From Sycon ciliatum (Eukaryota > Porifera > Calcarea > Leucosolenida > Sycettidae), in the NCBI RefSeq assembly GCF_964019385.1, contig NC_088645.1:8644398-8708397 (forward strand): a stretch of 64,000 nucleotides of DNA, in the 5' to 3' direction. The notes below the pieces were generated by a model. That model worked only from the letters and a program-made list of their open reading frames with translations, was not told where the DNA came from and did no database searches. Shown here piece after piece: positions 1-12,041 of this stretch. The translations under genes and the position numbers were made by a program. Each line of letters starts with the position of its first letter. Positions within the stretch are counted from its first letter, which is position 1.

Positions 1-395
1 ACATGGACAATCAGAGCAAATGCAAACCCACACATCCACCCGGACCAAGCTTCTTCTTTTGAAGTTATGGCATGTACTTGTACTTGTAAGAAGATTATGT
101 ATCAGCATGGAGGCAAGTGGAATGGCGGTGGAAAATTGACACATTGATTTTATGAATCAAATGCTCCTCAAAACAATGTTAATTGTGATAATTTCCCCTT
201 CGGTACACTACAACTATCTTGCAAAACATTGTACAAGGTCTGGCGCAGCGTTTCGAAAGCGCGGTGCCGATCAAAAAGGTGTACTGATCCGCATCACGTA
301 CAAAAAAAAGTTTAAAACCAACCCCAAGGAATTAGTTCATCTGTAATCGGTGGTTGTTTCCCATGACATATGAATGTTTGCGTAGTAATGCTTAC

Positions 396-981
396 CTGTA
401 CAATGGAGACTTGATTACTGGTACAGACCCGGCTCAGGTATGCCAGGCCGACAACAGTGCCATCAAAGTCAAACCCTCTATACAGCGTAAGCAAAGATGC
501 AGGCATACGTGTTCACACACCATGCATGCATGCGCACGTACACCACACACGTACACCACCCACGTACATGTGCATTTGGTGCGAGCCAAAATCACAAGTC
601 GACCGCCACTGTACAGATGTACATGCATGCGATTTTCTTCGTCCAGCGTAGCAAGCTGCGTTCGTTTCAGAGGGACGGGCAGGGTCTGAGTACGAAATGA
701 AGGACGTTCGTTTCAGGGACGACAGCAAACGTTTGCGACGACCCCTAAATCTTGCCAGAAGCAGCCCATGGTTAGCAGTTTCGTATACGTGGACCAGTAC
801 TAGTGCTTTGTAAAGAAAGCAAAATCTCAAGAAAGCATAGTGAACCCTGAAACCAAGCAAAGATGGCAGGTACAGCAATACGCCTTCAACTAAAAAAGTT
901 GAAGTAGCTGAGCCTGTTGGCAACAGCCCCAGCACTATCTGGAATAAGCACACCCACCAGCCGAACTAGCTGACACACACA

Positions 982-1019
<38 letters not shown>

Positions 1020-2821
1020 GGCGGAGCATCTACTTACGAATATAGCATGATGTGATCAGCGTGCAGGCTGGCGTTACTAAGGAAACCGTTACTGGACCAA
1101 TAATTCTGAAACCCGTTCAGTATGACAGAGGAGTCCGTTGAGGCGTACGTTATAGGATCGCCGGTATTCCAAATAAGGAGGTTGACGAGAGCGACGCGTG
1201 TTTCCAGGGATTTATACAGCTGCAGTGAAGAAATACAAGTCACGGTCACAGGACTACAATAGGGCTGGAACGTGATGACGTCAGAAGTCAAAATCTAACG
1301 ACAAATAACGACCTTTGGATCCAGTTTTTGTATGGGTCCATACACGTTTGGGTGGTTTTCCTTCACAGCATAGTGACACATCCACCGGTAGGTGTGAGTC
1401 CACGCGACGACCGGGAGGGCCTAGTCCAATCACTACCGGTGGATGTGTCACTATGCTGCGAAGGAAAACCACCCAAACGTATATGGATCTGTACAAAAAC
1501 TGGACCCAAGCGGATCCAAAATGTCGTTATTTGTCGCTAGATTTTGACGTCTGACGTCATCACTTTCAAGCCCTATAGCAGCACTGTCAATGCCTTGCTC
1601 ACACATCACAACCCCAGCTTGGCCCAACACCATGGCAACCGCATAGATGACGCTCAATGATAGGGGGCCTAAGAAATAGGCAAGTATGCGTCCGCTCCCT
1701 TACCCATTACAGTACTGCCGGGTGGCGAGGAACGAACAGGCTTGAATTTCACCACGTGACTACGGCATGCCAGTATTAGAGCCTTACAGGACTTGGGAAT
1801 GATTTCTTGGGATGAGTCAGCGGATCTTCTAATGGGCGCTATGTGTACAGCGTGAGTCACTAGTGCAAGTGCATCGCTGTACCGCGACTTTGCCAAAGCA
1901 CCTCAACTCATGATGCAATCACATAATGTGACCACTGGTCCCTTGAGCGGCCATTTGAGACAGAGTTTACTCTATGCGGCTCGTGCAGAAGAGACTGCTT
2001 TCTTTCCATTCCAGCTACCTTAAAGAATGACATAAACCCGTGCTTGTAATAACAAGACCATACCATATCCATGATATTGACGAGGTCCATAACGTTAGTC
2101 GTGACCGTTGACACATTGCCAATGATGTCGAACTGCAACACAACACGTACGCAAGTAACAGTTACATCGAGCGATGTTCATGAAGCAATGCACACGTATG
2201 ATTACTGTATGCGACCTGTGCACACATGCACACACACATGCACACACACGCATGCACATGCACGCACGCACACAAACACACACACACCTGGCCTGGTGTA
2301 CAGCTGCCAAATGCTTGGCCACGCCGCCCCCGAGACAGGGGACAGTAGAAGAGAGAGTTCGAGGGAAGTCAGCACTGCCACTAGGAAGCCGCTCCGCCAC
2401 GACGCCGCCTCCCCCCCCCCCCCCCACACACACACACTAACACACAGATACACGTAACCATGGACATAACAAATACAATACAAAGTGACAAACAACAATA
2501 AAATGCAGAAACGGTTGCTTGACTTACAGCTCGTTTGTCCACCACGACAAATAGTTCAATGAAGTAGGTGTAGGTGATGGTCCGTTTCTTCACACACGAG
2601 GTAACAAACACATGGGATAGCAAATACACACAACAATAAATACACACACGACAACGCACACACACACGACAACAAACACACACGGGGCAACAACAAACAC
2701 ACAGGGTAACAAACGTGTGGGGCAACAAACAAACCAGTACACACATGAGCACACACACACATACACACACACACACATACACACACACACACACATACAC
2801 ACACACACACATACACACACA

Positions 2822-2890
<69 letters not shown>

Positions 2891-3796
2891 ACACACACAC
2901 ATACACACACACATACACACACACATACACACATTTCGCCGTGTTTTAATAGTATTGTACTGGCATTGCCAACAGCATCCGGCTTCATGTTGCCTGATGA
3001 TTGCATAGCATGAAACTCAGAGTGCCGTCACACTAGCCGTGTGCCTTGTTGCTTTGTGTGTAGCAGGGAGTAGTAATATACCGGCACATTACTACTCCCC
3101 GCTTTGCACTTATCAACCTTGGAGTAGATGGAGAGCTGTTTTGTCAACCGGCATGCCTGCGGTAATGGCAAAGGAGATATAGACTTTGAGACAGTGGAAA
3201 TCTGCCATGAAAGTACTGTATATGGTTTGCCACCAGAGACCATCCGGAGTTGACTGGACTCATCCTACATCAAGTGATACGCCTCTGAAACCCCAATGGT
3301 TTGTTGTACATGTATGTATTGTATTTATTGAAGCTAGATGAAAGCAAGGCCGTCACAGCCTGGGGCTGAAGCCGCCTCACTTTTGCGGCCGATTTTTTTG
3401 AGCACACTGCATCAAAGCGCGATTATCGCGGATCAGCGACAAACGTGGTGAATAATGAAGAATCCGTGTCCCCGATCGTGGTGTCTTCTTGGTTTGTTGC
3501 AGAATGAAAAAGTCTTTCGTTGTAGTTACACTGAAATGGCACCAATGCCCGAAAATGCTTGAAATTGGCTTCAATTTTTGAAACCCTTTCCCGGCGGAGG
3601 ACCCCCCCCCCCCCCGAACCCCCTTCCATGGCCACCCCACCTCCAAAGCTGGCGTGACAGGCCTGGAAGGTTCTACGTACCACAATGTGGTGTACTGGTG
3701 AAGCTTCTGGAGCCTTGTCATTGATTGACTTGATTACTATATCAAACGACTTGCCGGTGATCGCTGTCCGTGTTAGAACAGGCGAGAGACATAGAC

Positions 3797-3827
<31 letters not shown>

Positions 3828-3894
3828 CACATAGAGAGAGCATGTGTGTGTTTGTGTTTGTGTGTGTGTGCACGCAACGCATGCACGTGCGTTT

Positions 3895-3969
<75 letters not shown>

Positions 3970-6900
3970 GCAGGCATAGAATACAAATGGCACAACATGT
4001 AAATTTACATACAAGGCACCCATAGCCGCTAGAACTGCCTAATCAACAGGTATAAACCAGTCACTCTGGCTCAGTGCACTAACGAGTGTGTATGCACTTC
4101 CAACATTGGTTTCATGGACACTGTATTATGCCCAGAAAATCGTAAAGCGATCCAATATCACAAGATGTACTGGTTGCTGTGCAATAGTGTGTCACGCAGT
4201 TAACCTGGAAAATAGTGACCCTCGATTGTGCATGGCAAGTGCCGTTATTCATGAGCTGTCAATATCCATGAGGTTGTAAGCATACAGTTAACTAGTCACC
4301 AGGTCCGAAGATTGTGTCAAACATGATTTGCAAGTAATTGCTATACCCGAGCAGTGTCTGTTCCAGAGCCGGGTCAGCGACCCGGTTGTGTGTGTGGGGG
4401 GGGGGGGGGGTCTTGGACCCGCTTGAAAACGAAAGAACACAGGGTCACTTGTGACCCGGTTGGGACTCGATCAGGGAGTCCTAGTCCATGATGTACAGTG
4501 GCCATACTTGAATGTACACTGTACCTGGGGCTGACCCGGTTGCAAGAGTTGTGCCAGGTGCAAGTGTACCCGGTTGGTTTGAAATCCTAGAGCAGACACT
4601 GTCCGGCGAGGTCTATTCATGAGGCTGACAGTGTATATGCTTTGTGCACAGACAACTCACCTGACTCCGACACCCCACAAGACATGGGATCCCTGACACC
4701 GACAAGCTCTCTCTCCTTCACTATCGTGTACGTACTTGACTGGCCACATGCGCACATAAAGCAGAAGCAACAAGTGACAAGGCATTCAAAAGACCTGATG
4801 GGTAGACTTGGCTAAGACAAGCTCAGTGACAAATTACGTCACGTTCCAACTGCATAACCCACAGCCCCACCCACAGCATCTCACCTTCTCATAAACTTAT
4901 CTCTTATTGGTGATGGTGCCATCGTGAGAATAAAGAATTCAAAAATTCAAAAATTTACGTTGTGTTAGGGATTGCATGTACAGACTGCATACCATAGTGA
5001 TGTGATGACTTCCGGACAAGAATTCGCGTTTCGACTGCTTTTCCGAACGAAAAGAGATTACTGACGGGGGAGTTGTTGGCCTTTATCAATGCTGGTTTGG
5101 GAGCTTGCACACCATTGTGAACCTGATGAAGGCAATTTGCCGAAACGTTGGAATGATTATTGTGAAATGAGTTGAACTATTGCAGTGTCAATGGAAGAGA
5201 GCGTGTAAGCTCTACTATGAACTGTTTATGAGACTGCAGGAAGCCTCCCCACTTTTACTTAAAAGCGAAAATGTTTGCATTTTCAGTTCACGAACCAAAA
5301 TGTGCTTGCGAGCTTGAATGCGAAACTCGTCTTGCTAAACCTCCACATTACGTTACTGGCAGACGTGCCCCTCTGCTGTGAAGGAAAAGCACCCACACGT
5401 GTAGGGATGCACCCGAGAACCGGATCAAAGTGGATTCAAAAGTCAGCGTTGTCTTGACTACAGGCTGGCTATGACGTAGCACATTCAAGCTCTATGCCAC
5501 GCACAGTGGTTGCCATGTCAACATCACACTGACTCCATAAGCACAAGAACACGAAGTGCCAGCTTACGTCGGTAACATTCGGCTGTACTGATAACAGCTC
5601 TGCTCCATCGTAGAATGTTACTCTGGGCAAGGCAGAAGAGCAGGAAACAAAACCTCTCAGAGTCAAAACACCGGCGCCCTTTTCTCAACAGTCCTGGCTC
5701 AGCAGGTAGTGCGGCATTCGCACTTTAAAGCGGTCAGCAGCAAGAAATGAGAGACTGTAGAGGCCTGGCCGAGACGTGAATGGGGGGAGAAAGAGACTAC
5801 TGAATGTTTGGCCTCTGGTTTGGGAGGTAGTGTGGGTAGCATCATTTCGGGTCATGAAGATTTGGGAGATGAGGGGATTGCCAAGGGACCTGATGCACCG
5901 AAAAGTAAAAAACGAATAGCTTCGTTAAGAGTGAGGCGTAGGCTGAGTGGGTGGAGGTTGTGGCAACGCAAAATGGGCTCAACGTCAGCACGGGAAGGGT
6001 GGGCAAATACAATACGAACGGCTCGGCGGCTCAGTCTTAGAAGCTTATCGTATTCTGCAGCGTGTAATGAATGAACATATGATGTGCTGGCGTACTCTAA
6101 AATTTGCTCTGTATAACTCCGAGATAGAAAGCTCGGCGAGCCTTACTATCCAGGTTGTCTCTGCCTCGTTCGAAAGTAAGTACAGTCGTCCCTCTCTAAT
6201 CCAGTACTTTATAAACCAACACCGTCGATAAACCAGCACAATTTTCAGTAGCCCAAATATCCTCTTCATGCATATTGCCGCAGTAAATCCGATTTGTAAA
6301 CACCCTCCCTAATCCAGCAGATTTCCGTGACACAAATGGTGCCGCATTATTGAGGGACCACTGTCCGTACTTATTTACAGACGTTCCCGGTAGCTCAGCT
6401 CACCTGATGCCGTTACATGTGCTGACTGCCGCCCACGTGGTCGCGTTGTTCTCTCCCCGCACGTACCCGTGGTAATGGCAGGGCTGTGGAAACTGTGCAG
6501 TTATGATGTCGGCATACACACATATACATACATGTGGACATACTCAATCTGCGGACAGCATGCTGTTTCGTTCTTTTTGAACACATCAGCGCAGCACAGA
6601 GGAAATGAGGCCGAACCTGATAGCGATGGAAATAAAAATTTCCAATCAGGCCCGAACGTACCTTGCCAGAGTGCTCAAACTGACAAGTCAGTGGACATAC
6701 ATTCATACATGAAAGTACATGCACGTGACACACACACACACACACACACGCACACACACGCACACACACACACACACCATCAAATGCAGGGACTCAGGGA
6801 GTTGACCCGGCCCAAAATACTGTTATGCGGACTACAACGAGATTGGTGGTTTCTGGCTGGCTTTCCGAAAAGAACATTGGACCTGTTTTAAGTCCTCTGG

Positions 6901-8606
6901 GTGGCAGTCATGAATCTGTCAACTTCAAAACTGAAGCCAGCTCAAGAAACTGAAGTTCTAGCATTTGTTGTGCTGCTTGCACGTGTCACTCCTTTGAAGA
7001 TGATGGGGAGGGGCAGAATGTATCAGGGAGTCGCAGTGCACAGGGACTGGTGACACCACGGGTGACTGTAGTGCTGAATCATGTACAATACATTTTTGTA
7101 CCGGGCTGCCAGTTACAGTCGCTCTTAGGGCAGGGTCCATTAATACATGTACACACTCGCATGTGGAATCGCTCGTCTGAGCCACGCTTGGTGTCCGCAG
7201 GTCAAGGCAGTGACATATCGCGATCACGATCGCGAGCTGCGGAGACCAAAGGTCACGTAGAAATTCCAAATCCGCGGTCAAACGCACACCGTTCTGGGAA
7301 CTATGATCTCGTGTTATCTCCCCAGATGCTACGACTTACTGGTACCGATCAAGCATGCATGCAGGCACAAGTGAACGTGCAATTCCCAAACTCACGTGTC
7401 TTGGATCATCCGATATCAGAATGACTTGCTCGCCGTCGGGTGAAAAGTGGTGGCGCCTGAAATTGGACGCGAATGACACACTGCACCACAGAGTGGAGTG
7501 ATAATGCACAGCGGGACAATGCCCAGCGGGACAATGCGCAGCGGAACAATGCGCAGAGGGACAATGCACAGCGGGACCATGCGCAGCGGGACAATGCGCA
7601 GCGGGACAATGCGCAGCGGGACATAATTATTAGACAAGAAGGTGGACAGTGTACAGTGCGACAATGAGACGACACACACTAGGCCCACCCTGACTTGGTC
7701 TGCATGGCAATGCTATTCCCCCCCCCCCCCCGCTCCAGTAGAGGCGACGGTTTCAAATAGGACATAGGTTGCAAACCGGAACGGTCTTAATATTCACTTT
7801 CTCTCTTGGTATTTTGATTAGAAAACGTATGTCACAGTGAGACTACGATATGTTTTACTCATCGCCAAAATTTCATGGCTCTGCGATGACCAGAGGCGCC
7901 ATACCAAGCATTTGAGTTTTTGACGTGTTGCTTCCCTCTGCGACTTGAGTTTTACGACTTTCGAAAAATCAACTTCTTGTCGCAGGTAAACAGCGGCTTG
8001 CCTCTCGCCAATAAAGCACCGCATACCGATCAAAACTAATGGAAGCACACACAAGGCGTATTGTTACTCTGTACTGGCCGTCGTGGAGCGATAGCAATTA
8101 CCTAATTTCAGACCCGGAGTGAATTTGACCGCCACTCTAAACTGACATGTCCGGTTTGGAGCCACCTCTGATTTGAAGCGAAAATTTGGGCAACTTGGAG
8201 GCAATGGGTCAACACAAAGGAGTGGCTCAGTTCGATTGACTCTGGCCTCAGAGCAAACTTCAACACACCAGTTTCCTTCCACAAACATATTTCAAGTGAA
8301 CAATCAACGCTGATTGGGTCATACAAATTTGGCCGTCAAGCCGTTCCGGTCTCGAACCGTCACCTCTACATGATGCAGTACAAGCAGCACATGGTCATGG
8401 ACTTACTCGTTCAACTCGGCATCAATGATCCAAACACTGGCGTTACTGGATAGCTCTATGGAGAGAGTGTCGGGACTCTGCGTAGCAACCAAAGACGATA
8501 ACAATGACAAGAACAACAACAACCACGGGAAGATTATAGATTTGTAAAACAGCACACATACCTGCACTGGCAGCACACGGAAGCACATGCACATACACAT
8601 GCACAT

Positions 8607-8673
<67 letters not shown>

Positions 8674-8874
8674 ATCCTGGTTCAAAATGGATGCTAAAAA
8701 TAGAGAAAAAAATAGTGATGAAAAGAAAGTCTAGAAAAAGAAGTCCTTCATTTACCGTATGTGACGGTGGCAGCACCAGGATTTTGACGGGAGAGTGCAG
8801 TGCGGAGATTTTATCCTCCAGCAAAACATGATCAGGTAGCTGACCTGCACATACATCATGTGTACATAGCATCA

Positions 8875-8922
<48 letters not shown>

Positions 8923-10110
8923 ACACACACACACACAGCATCAACACAGAATACAGTACTGTTGGCCGCCGAAGGACTGGTAGGTCAGCCCGCTAGACCG
9001 GTTTTATTGTTCATGTACTGCAGTCTATGCACAGTTGAGTCACCATGTATACATTGGTATGCCATGCTCGGTGAAATTCTAGCCTGGTCGTTCTTGGGCG
9101 CCCGGTGGTACTAGTCTAGGCGGACAGAATCAAGTCTTGTGGCGAAAAAGCAAATGCGTCAAGCTTTAATAGTTCAGAGCTGTGTCATATGGTTGGAGCC
9201 TCAGGAGCCTGCAAAAAGAGATCATGGTTTAGATGAGGCCGAAGGCTGCACAATTGCCATGCGGCAGAGAGCATTATCCCATGCTGTTTGCACAATGTTT
9301 GTTTTGTTTTTGATTTATTTTTAGTTTATCGCCTCAACAGTACAAAGTACAACTTCAAGGAGGGTGGAACAGGAAACAAAAATAACCGTGGGCCATCAGA
9401 AAGATTTGTATGCAACTTGTGTCACCACACGTTGTGTGGCAGACAGATTTTGAGAATAATACTTGGAAGCATAATCATGTCATGTCATTGCCCTATGTGC
9501 GCATCATGTGTGGGTGTGTCCCCTCTTTGGAGCGGTGGTCAGGTTAGACTGCCTGTATCAGTGTATGAATATGGGGTAAGGAGGGGATCAGCTGTCATCA
9601 GGTCACAGAGTGAGACTCCCCTAAACTCCCCAGGGACCCCCGTGCTGCAAATGAGATGACGGGCCAAAACTGTGTCAATATCCGTGCCAGGCATTGCCGG
9701 TACGTCCTGGATTATACTTTGTAGCGGAGCAAGATTGTCAGTTCTTGCACTGCTAGTCGACTGGGTTTACGTCGAGCCGGCCGCTGCTTACGCTGAGCGG
9801 TCGACTAAGTTACTCGGCAAGGTGCTTCTCTCAACACTATCTTGAATCCTACTAGTTTACACAAAAAGTTGCCCAAAAAGTGGAAAAAAACTAGACCGAG
9901 CACTAGCGGCTTACCGTCGTTACTCGTGACCGGAGCAGTCGGGCCGCTAGTGGCTGCTTTGACGCTAGGGTGGCTGCCCGCTATCAATGCCGCAATAACA
10001 GGCACGAGCGCGTACATAGCCATGGCGCTTGCCCGCCGCCGCAAAACGATTCTTCTTCTTCTTGTCCGCGGCACGGAAGGCAGCAGCGCTGTTTCGTGTA
10101 CTCCAGTCAT
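396..10110 (-). CDS. ADAM-family (M12B, reprolysin) metalloprotease, 5' part; continues off the left edge
   Basis: Twelve coding exons on the minus strand: 10110-9915, 8844-8756, 8477-8407, 7456-7396, 6483-6404, 5622-5568, 3749 (or 3763)-3681, 3156-3118, 2587-2528, 2132-2064, 1219-1038 and 477-396. Exon 1 encodes a basic N-terminus, then a hydrophobic signal segment (ALVPVIAALIAG). Prodomain landmarks are LSIELSSNASVW, RHHFSPDGEQ and CHYHGYVRGENN...STCNGI, equivalent to the CHYRGYV...CFGLRG region of ADAM9-like proteins. The catalytic domain opens with YFIELFVVVDK, continues with LYKSLETRVALVNLLIW and ends here at GFDFDGTVVGLAYLSRVC. All exon phases agree except the 5' border of exon 7. A KKR run forms at the exon 8/9 junction, a weak convertase-like site. 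ADAM proteins are secretory-pathway proteases, often membrane-anchored. The HExxHxxGxxH exon is outside the window, so catalytic competence cannot be judged. Family assignment is firm; the ADAM subtype is not determined. Confidence 0.93.
584..752. mobile_element. Short interspersed repeat, copy 1 (partner at 19045-19250)
   Basis: The segment from GAGCCAAAATC onward, through GTCGACCG, GCATGCGATTTT and GCTGCGTTCGTTTCAGAGG to GGGACGACA, reappears at 19045-19250. The outer ends of the second copy form an inverted pair (CGCAAACGTTTTTTGTCG versus GACAAAAAAGCTTTTGC), which suggests a non-autonomous DNA transposon. No coding capacity is seen. Confidence 0.6.
1260..1575. mobile_element. Foldback MITE with long terminal inverted repeats
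   Basis: The left arm starts TAGGGCTGGAACGTGATG and the right arm ends CATCACTTTCAAGCCCTA. The pairing continues through TGACGTCA, AATCTAGCGACAAATAACG and GGTGGTTTTCCTTC almost to the centre, so about 130 bp per arm can fold. It sits just upstream (in gene sense) of ADAM exon 11. A diverged half copy lies at about 5360-5500. The flanks suggest a TA target site. Confidence 0.7.
2749..2933. repeat. (CA)n / CACACATA microsatellite
   Basis: About 185 bp of CA repeats interrupted by ATACAC units. It reads (TG)n on the ADAM sense strand and lies upstream of the acceptor of ADAM exon 9. Confidence 0.95.
3064..3101. mobile_element. Degenerate CAGGGAG palindrome
   Basis: CAGGGAGTAGTAATATACCG faces CATTACTACTCCCCG. 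This is an imperfect member of the palindrome family described at 31692, 34108, 35561 and 50707. No clear 8-bp flanking repeat remains. Confidence 0.5.
3784..3967. repeat. Compound (ACAG)n / (GATA)n / (GA)n microsatellite
   Basis: Blocks of ACAG, TG-rich sequence, GATA and about 29 GA units follow one another. On the ADAM sense strand this is a long pyrimidine-rich tract next to the acceptor of ADAM exon 7. Confidence 0.95.
4352..4601. mobile_element. MITE with CAGTGTCTG...CAGACACTG ends, copy 1
   Basis: The left end CAGTGTCTGTTCCAGAGCC and right end CTAGAGCAGACACTG are inverted repeats. The interior (GGGTCAGCG, poly-G run, GACCCGGTTG, CCCGGTTGGTTTGAAATC) matches 19677-19947. The CAGTG terminus fits the YARNG rule of hAT elements, but no exact 8-bp target duplication is visible here. 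Confidence 0.75.
5360..5500. mobile_element. Diverged half copy of the 1260-1575 foldback element
   Basis: The sequence GCTGTGAAGGAAAAGCACCC through CACATTCAAGCTCTAT aligns in order with the right arm of the 1260-1575 element, with many substitutions. The left arm is not recognisable. Confidence 0.5.
6183..6362. mobile_element. pogo/Tigger-type MITE
   Basis: The ends CAGTCGTCCCTCTCTAATCC and GAGGGACCACTG form terminal inverted repeats, with TA beside the left end. Internal TAAACCAACACC and TAATCCAGCAG motifs are typical of the pogo-like CAGT...ACTG class. It lies in the ADAM intron between exons 5 and 6. Confidence 0.65.
7504..7625. repeat. 15-bp minisatellite, about 8 copies
   Basis: The unit GCGCAGCGGGACAAT repeats about eight times with single-base variants (CACAGCGGG, CAGAGGG, GGACCAT). 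It lies in the ADAM intron between exons 3 and 4, close to the acceptor of exon 4. Open frames across it arise only because the unit is a multiple of three. Confidence 0.9.
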
Positions 10111-10455
10111 GATGCTAACGTTCAATTATAGCGGCATGGGCAAATCCGGCAGACAGTGAGCAAGTGAAGTAAAACAAAAATAAAGACGTTTCCGTCTCGA
10201 CTCGACTTGGCTCCTGCAGTGCAGAGTAAGTTCACAGCATGCTAAGCACCAGTCCTTGGCTGTTTCACCGACGCCTTCGACCGTCACACACACAGTCTGT
10301 GACACGAACCGCTGCATGCACACTGCAGCATGCCGCGCTGAGCGCTGCCACTTGCCAGCCACTTAGCGGGCGCTGAATGATGTTGTATCTGAATGATGCA
10401 GATGCGAGTCGACGTAGCATCTACATGTACGTATCGTGTAGCCTTGGCAATTTGG

Positions 10456-11370
10456 TGTGAATACTGCCATGGAAACGACGTGTGGAACCTGCAAAAAACA
10501 GGTTTCTGAGTTGCACTTGCATGCATGTTACTTGCTAGCGCGCGTCACCATGGTCACGTCAACTCCCTCCTTCGCCTCCAATCTCCATCCAGGCTCCACG
10601 CTTCCAAAGTTTACCAAACTGAGTCTGTGCCAAAGTTTCCCCCCCCCCCCCCCACTACCGAGACAAAGGATTGAGGCTCGCTCTACATGTCATTTGTAGG
10701 CCTTGACGGATTATGCTAATATTTTCGTGAAATTATGCTTTTCGCATTGCTGAAAAAATTGCAGAATTATGCTATTTTATGCTAAAAGTTATCATAATTA
10801 TTATGCCGCATTATGCTCACATAAGCTGCTAATGTACATGTATAATGATGGTTCTGTGCAAAATAACAGGGGATTTTTTTGTATAGGGCGTTGTACTGTT
10901 CAACGGGGTCTACGCACCGTCCGACCTACAATTGTAGCTACGACCGTCACTGATTGTAGTGGACTGGATATGTTATCAAGGGAGTCGTAAACCCACATGT
11001 ATGACTTCCTGGTGCATATATGTACTTGTACTTATACGTACTTGTAGAACATGTACAACTCTATGGAATTTGATGCGAACAGGCGGATTATTCCATTATT
11101 TATGCAATTTGTATGCAATTTGCCTCGAATTATGCGATTATTCGATTTTGGTAGGAATTACGCGAAAAATTATGCTAGCATAATCCGTCAAGGCCTAGCT
11201 CGCTCTCCTCCGCAAGTGGAAGACGGGTTGAGACGGTGCTCTGTAGTTTTTGTTTTTGTTTTTCAATGGATCACTGTGTTGTTGTCTTTCCTTCTCATCA
11301 AGCCAGCCACTACTCCTTTGTTAGCCGTTGTTTTCCTTCGAAGTAAGTTGTCCAGTGTCCATTTTCGGTA
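10456..11370. repeat. Duplicated segment A (with internal MITE); sister copy at 14011-14350
   Basis: The left part (GCCATGGAAACGACGTG ... GAGGCTCGCTCT) and right part (CGCAAGTGGAAG ... CTTTGTTAGCCGTTG) are collinear with 14011-14350. In this copy they are separated by the 10697-11197 element. Neither copy shows a convincing gene. Confidence 0.7.
10697..11197. mobile_element. MITE family with TAGGCC(T)TGACGGATTATGC ends, 501 bp
   Basis: The left end TAGGCCTTGACGGATTATGC is inverted at the right end (GCATAATCCGTCAAGGCCTA). The interior repeats TTATGC/ATTATGC motifs. Related elements lie at 11848-12037 and 31050-31251. TA at both borders suggests a TA target site. Confidence 0.75.
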
Positions 11371-11847
11371 TAGCGGACTGAAGAATAGTAAACGTGTTTT
11401 GCAATATATGTATGAAGCTATTTTGTATATAGTATGTTCCCATTCCGTTTTTGCTTTGGTGTAGCCCTGAGGCTGATTGCTTATTTTATTTCTACCCTTC
11501 CTCTCTCCATACTTCTGTCCCCCCCCCTCTCTCTCTCTCTCATTCCTTCTGTCGTCCACATGTATCAAAGGAGGCGAAATCGCCTGTTTGTGGTGCGACG
11601 TTAAATAAACTTCTACAACAACAACAACAACATTTTCGATGCTCTCGAATACTCGCGATGAATACCCGGAGCATCGCTGGCGTCAAGCGAAGGTCCCTGG
11701 TTCGATTCCTGGTCGCGACAGTCAATTTTTTCTTCAGACTTTTCCCTTTCCATTCCCTCAAATTACTTATGGATACCCGAACTCTTTCGATACTGCAGCT
11801 GAACAAATGCACGCAGGTCATTTTGTCTGTGGAGTCGGTACGTGGAC

Positions 11848-12037
11848 TAGGGACCCGCGGGTTCTGCTCGAAAAGGTGGCAGATTCTGCTCGAAAAGCAG
11901 TGCCATACAAACCTTATGGCGGGCAATTCCTCGAATTCTGCTCCATTTTTTTTTATCCACATACCAAACATGCATGAAACTAACTTACCAGAAAAGTACC
12001 TGCCAATTTTTCTGCCGGCAGAATCCGCCGGACCCTA
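11848..12037. mobile_element. MITE of the GGCGGATNATGC family, 190 bp
   Basis: The ends TAGGGACCCGCGGGTTCTGC and GCAGAATCCGCCGGACCCTA are inverted repeats. The interior (AAACCTTATGGCGGGCAATT, CTCGAATTCTGCTCCATTT, CATACCAAACATGCAT) is nearly identical to 31050-31251, which shows recent dispersal. It directly abuts the TTAA element at 12042. Confidence 0.8.
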
Positions 12038-12041
12038 TTAA

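Noticed and set aside
2095..3013. Long ORFs of repeated CVCV or HTHT residues
   Set aside because: They are translations of the (CA)n microsatellite in every frame; only the short ADAM exons at 2528-2587 and 2064-2132 are coding. The same applies to such frames at 8.4-8.9, 17.2-17.9, 19.3-19.6, 24.0-24.2, 43.2-43.4, 49.4-49.6, 58.1-58.3 and 62.5-62.9 kb.
7406..7688. CALSRCALSR / NAQRDNAQRD repeat proteins
   Set aside because: They come from the 15-bp minisatellite, whose length is a multiple of three, so all frames stay open.
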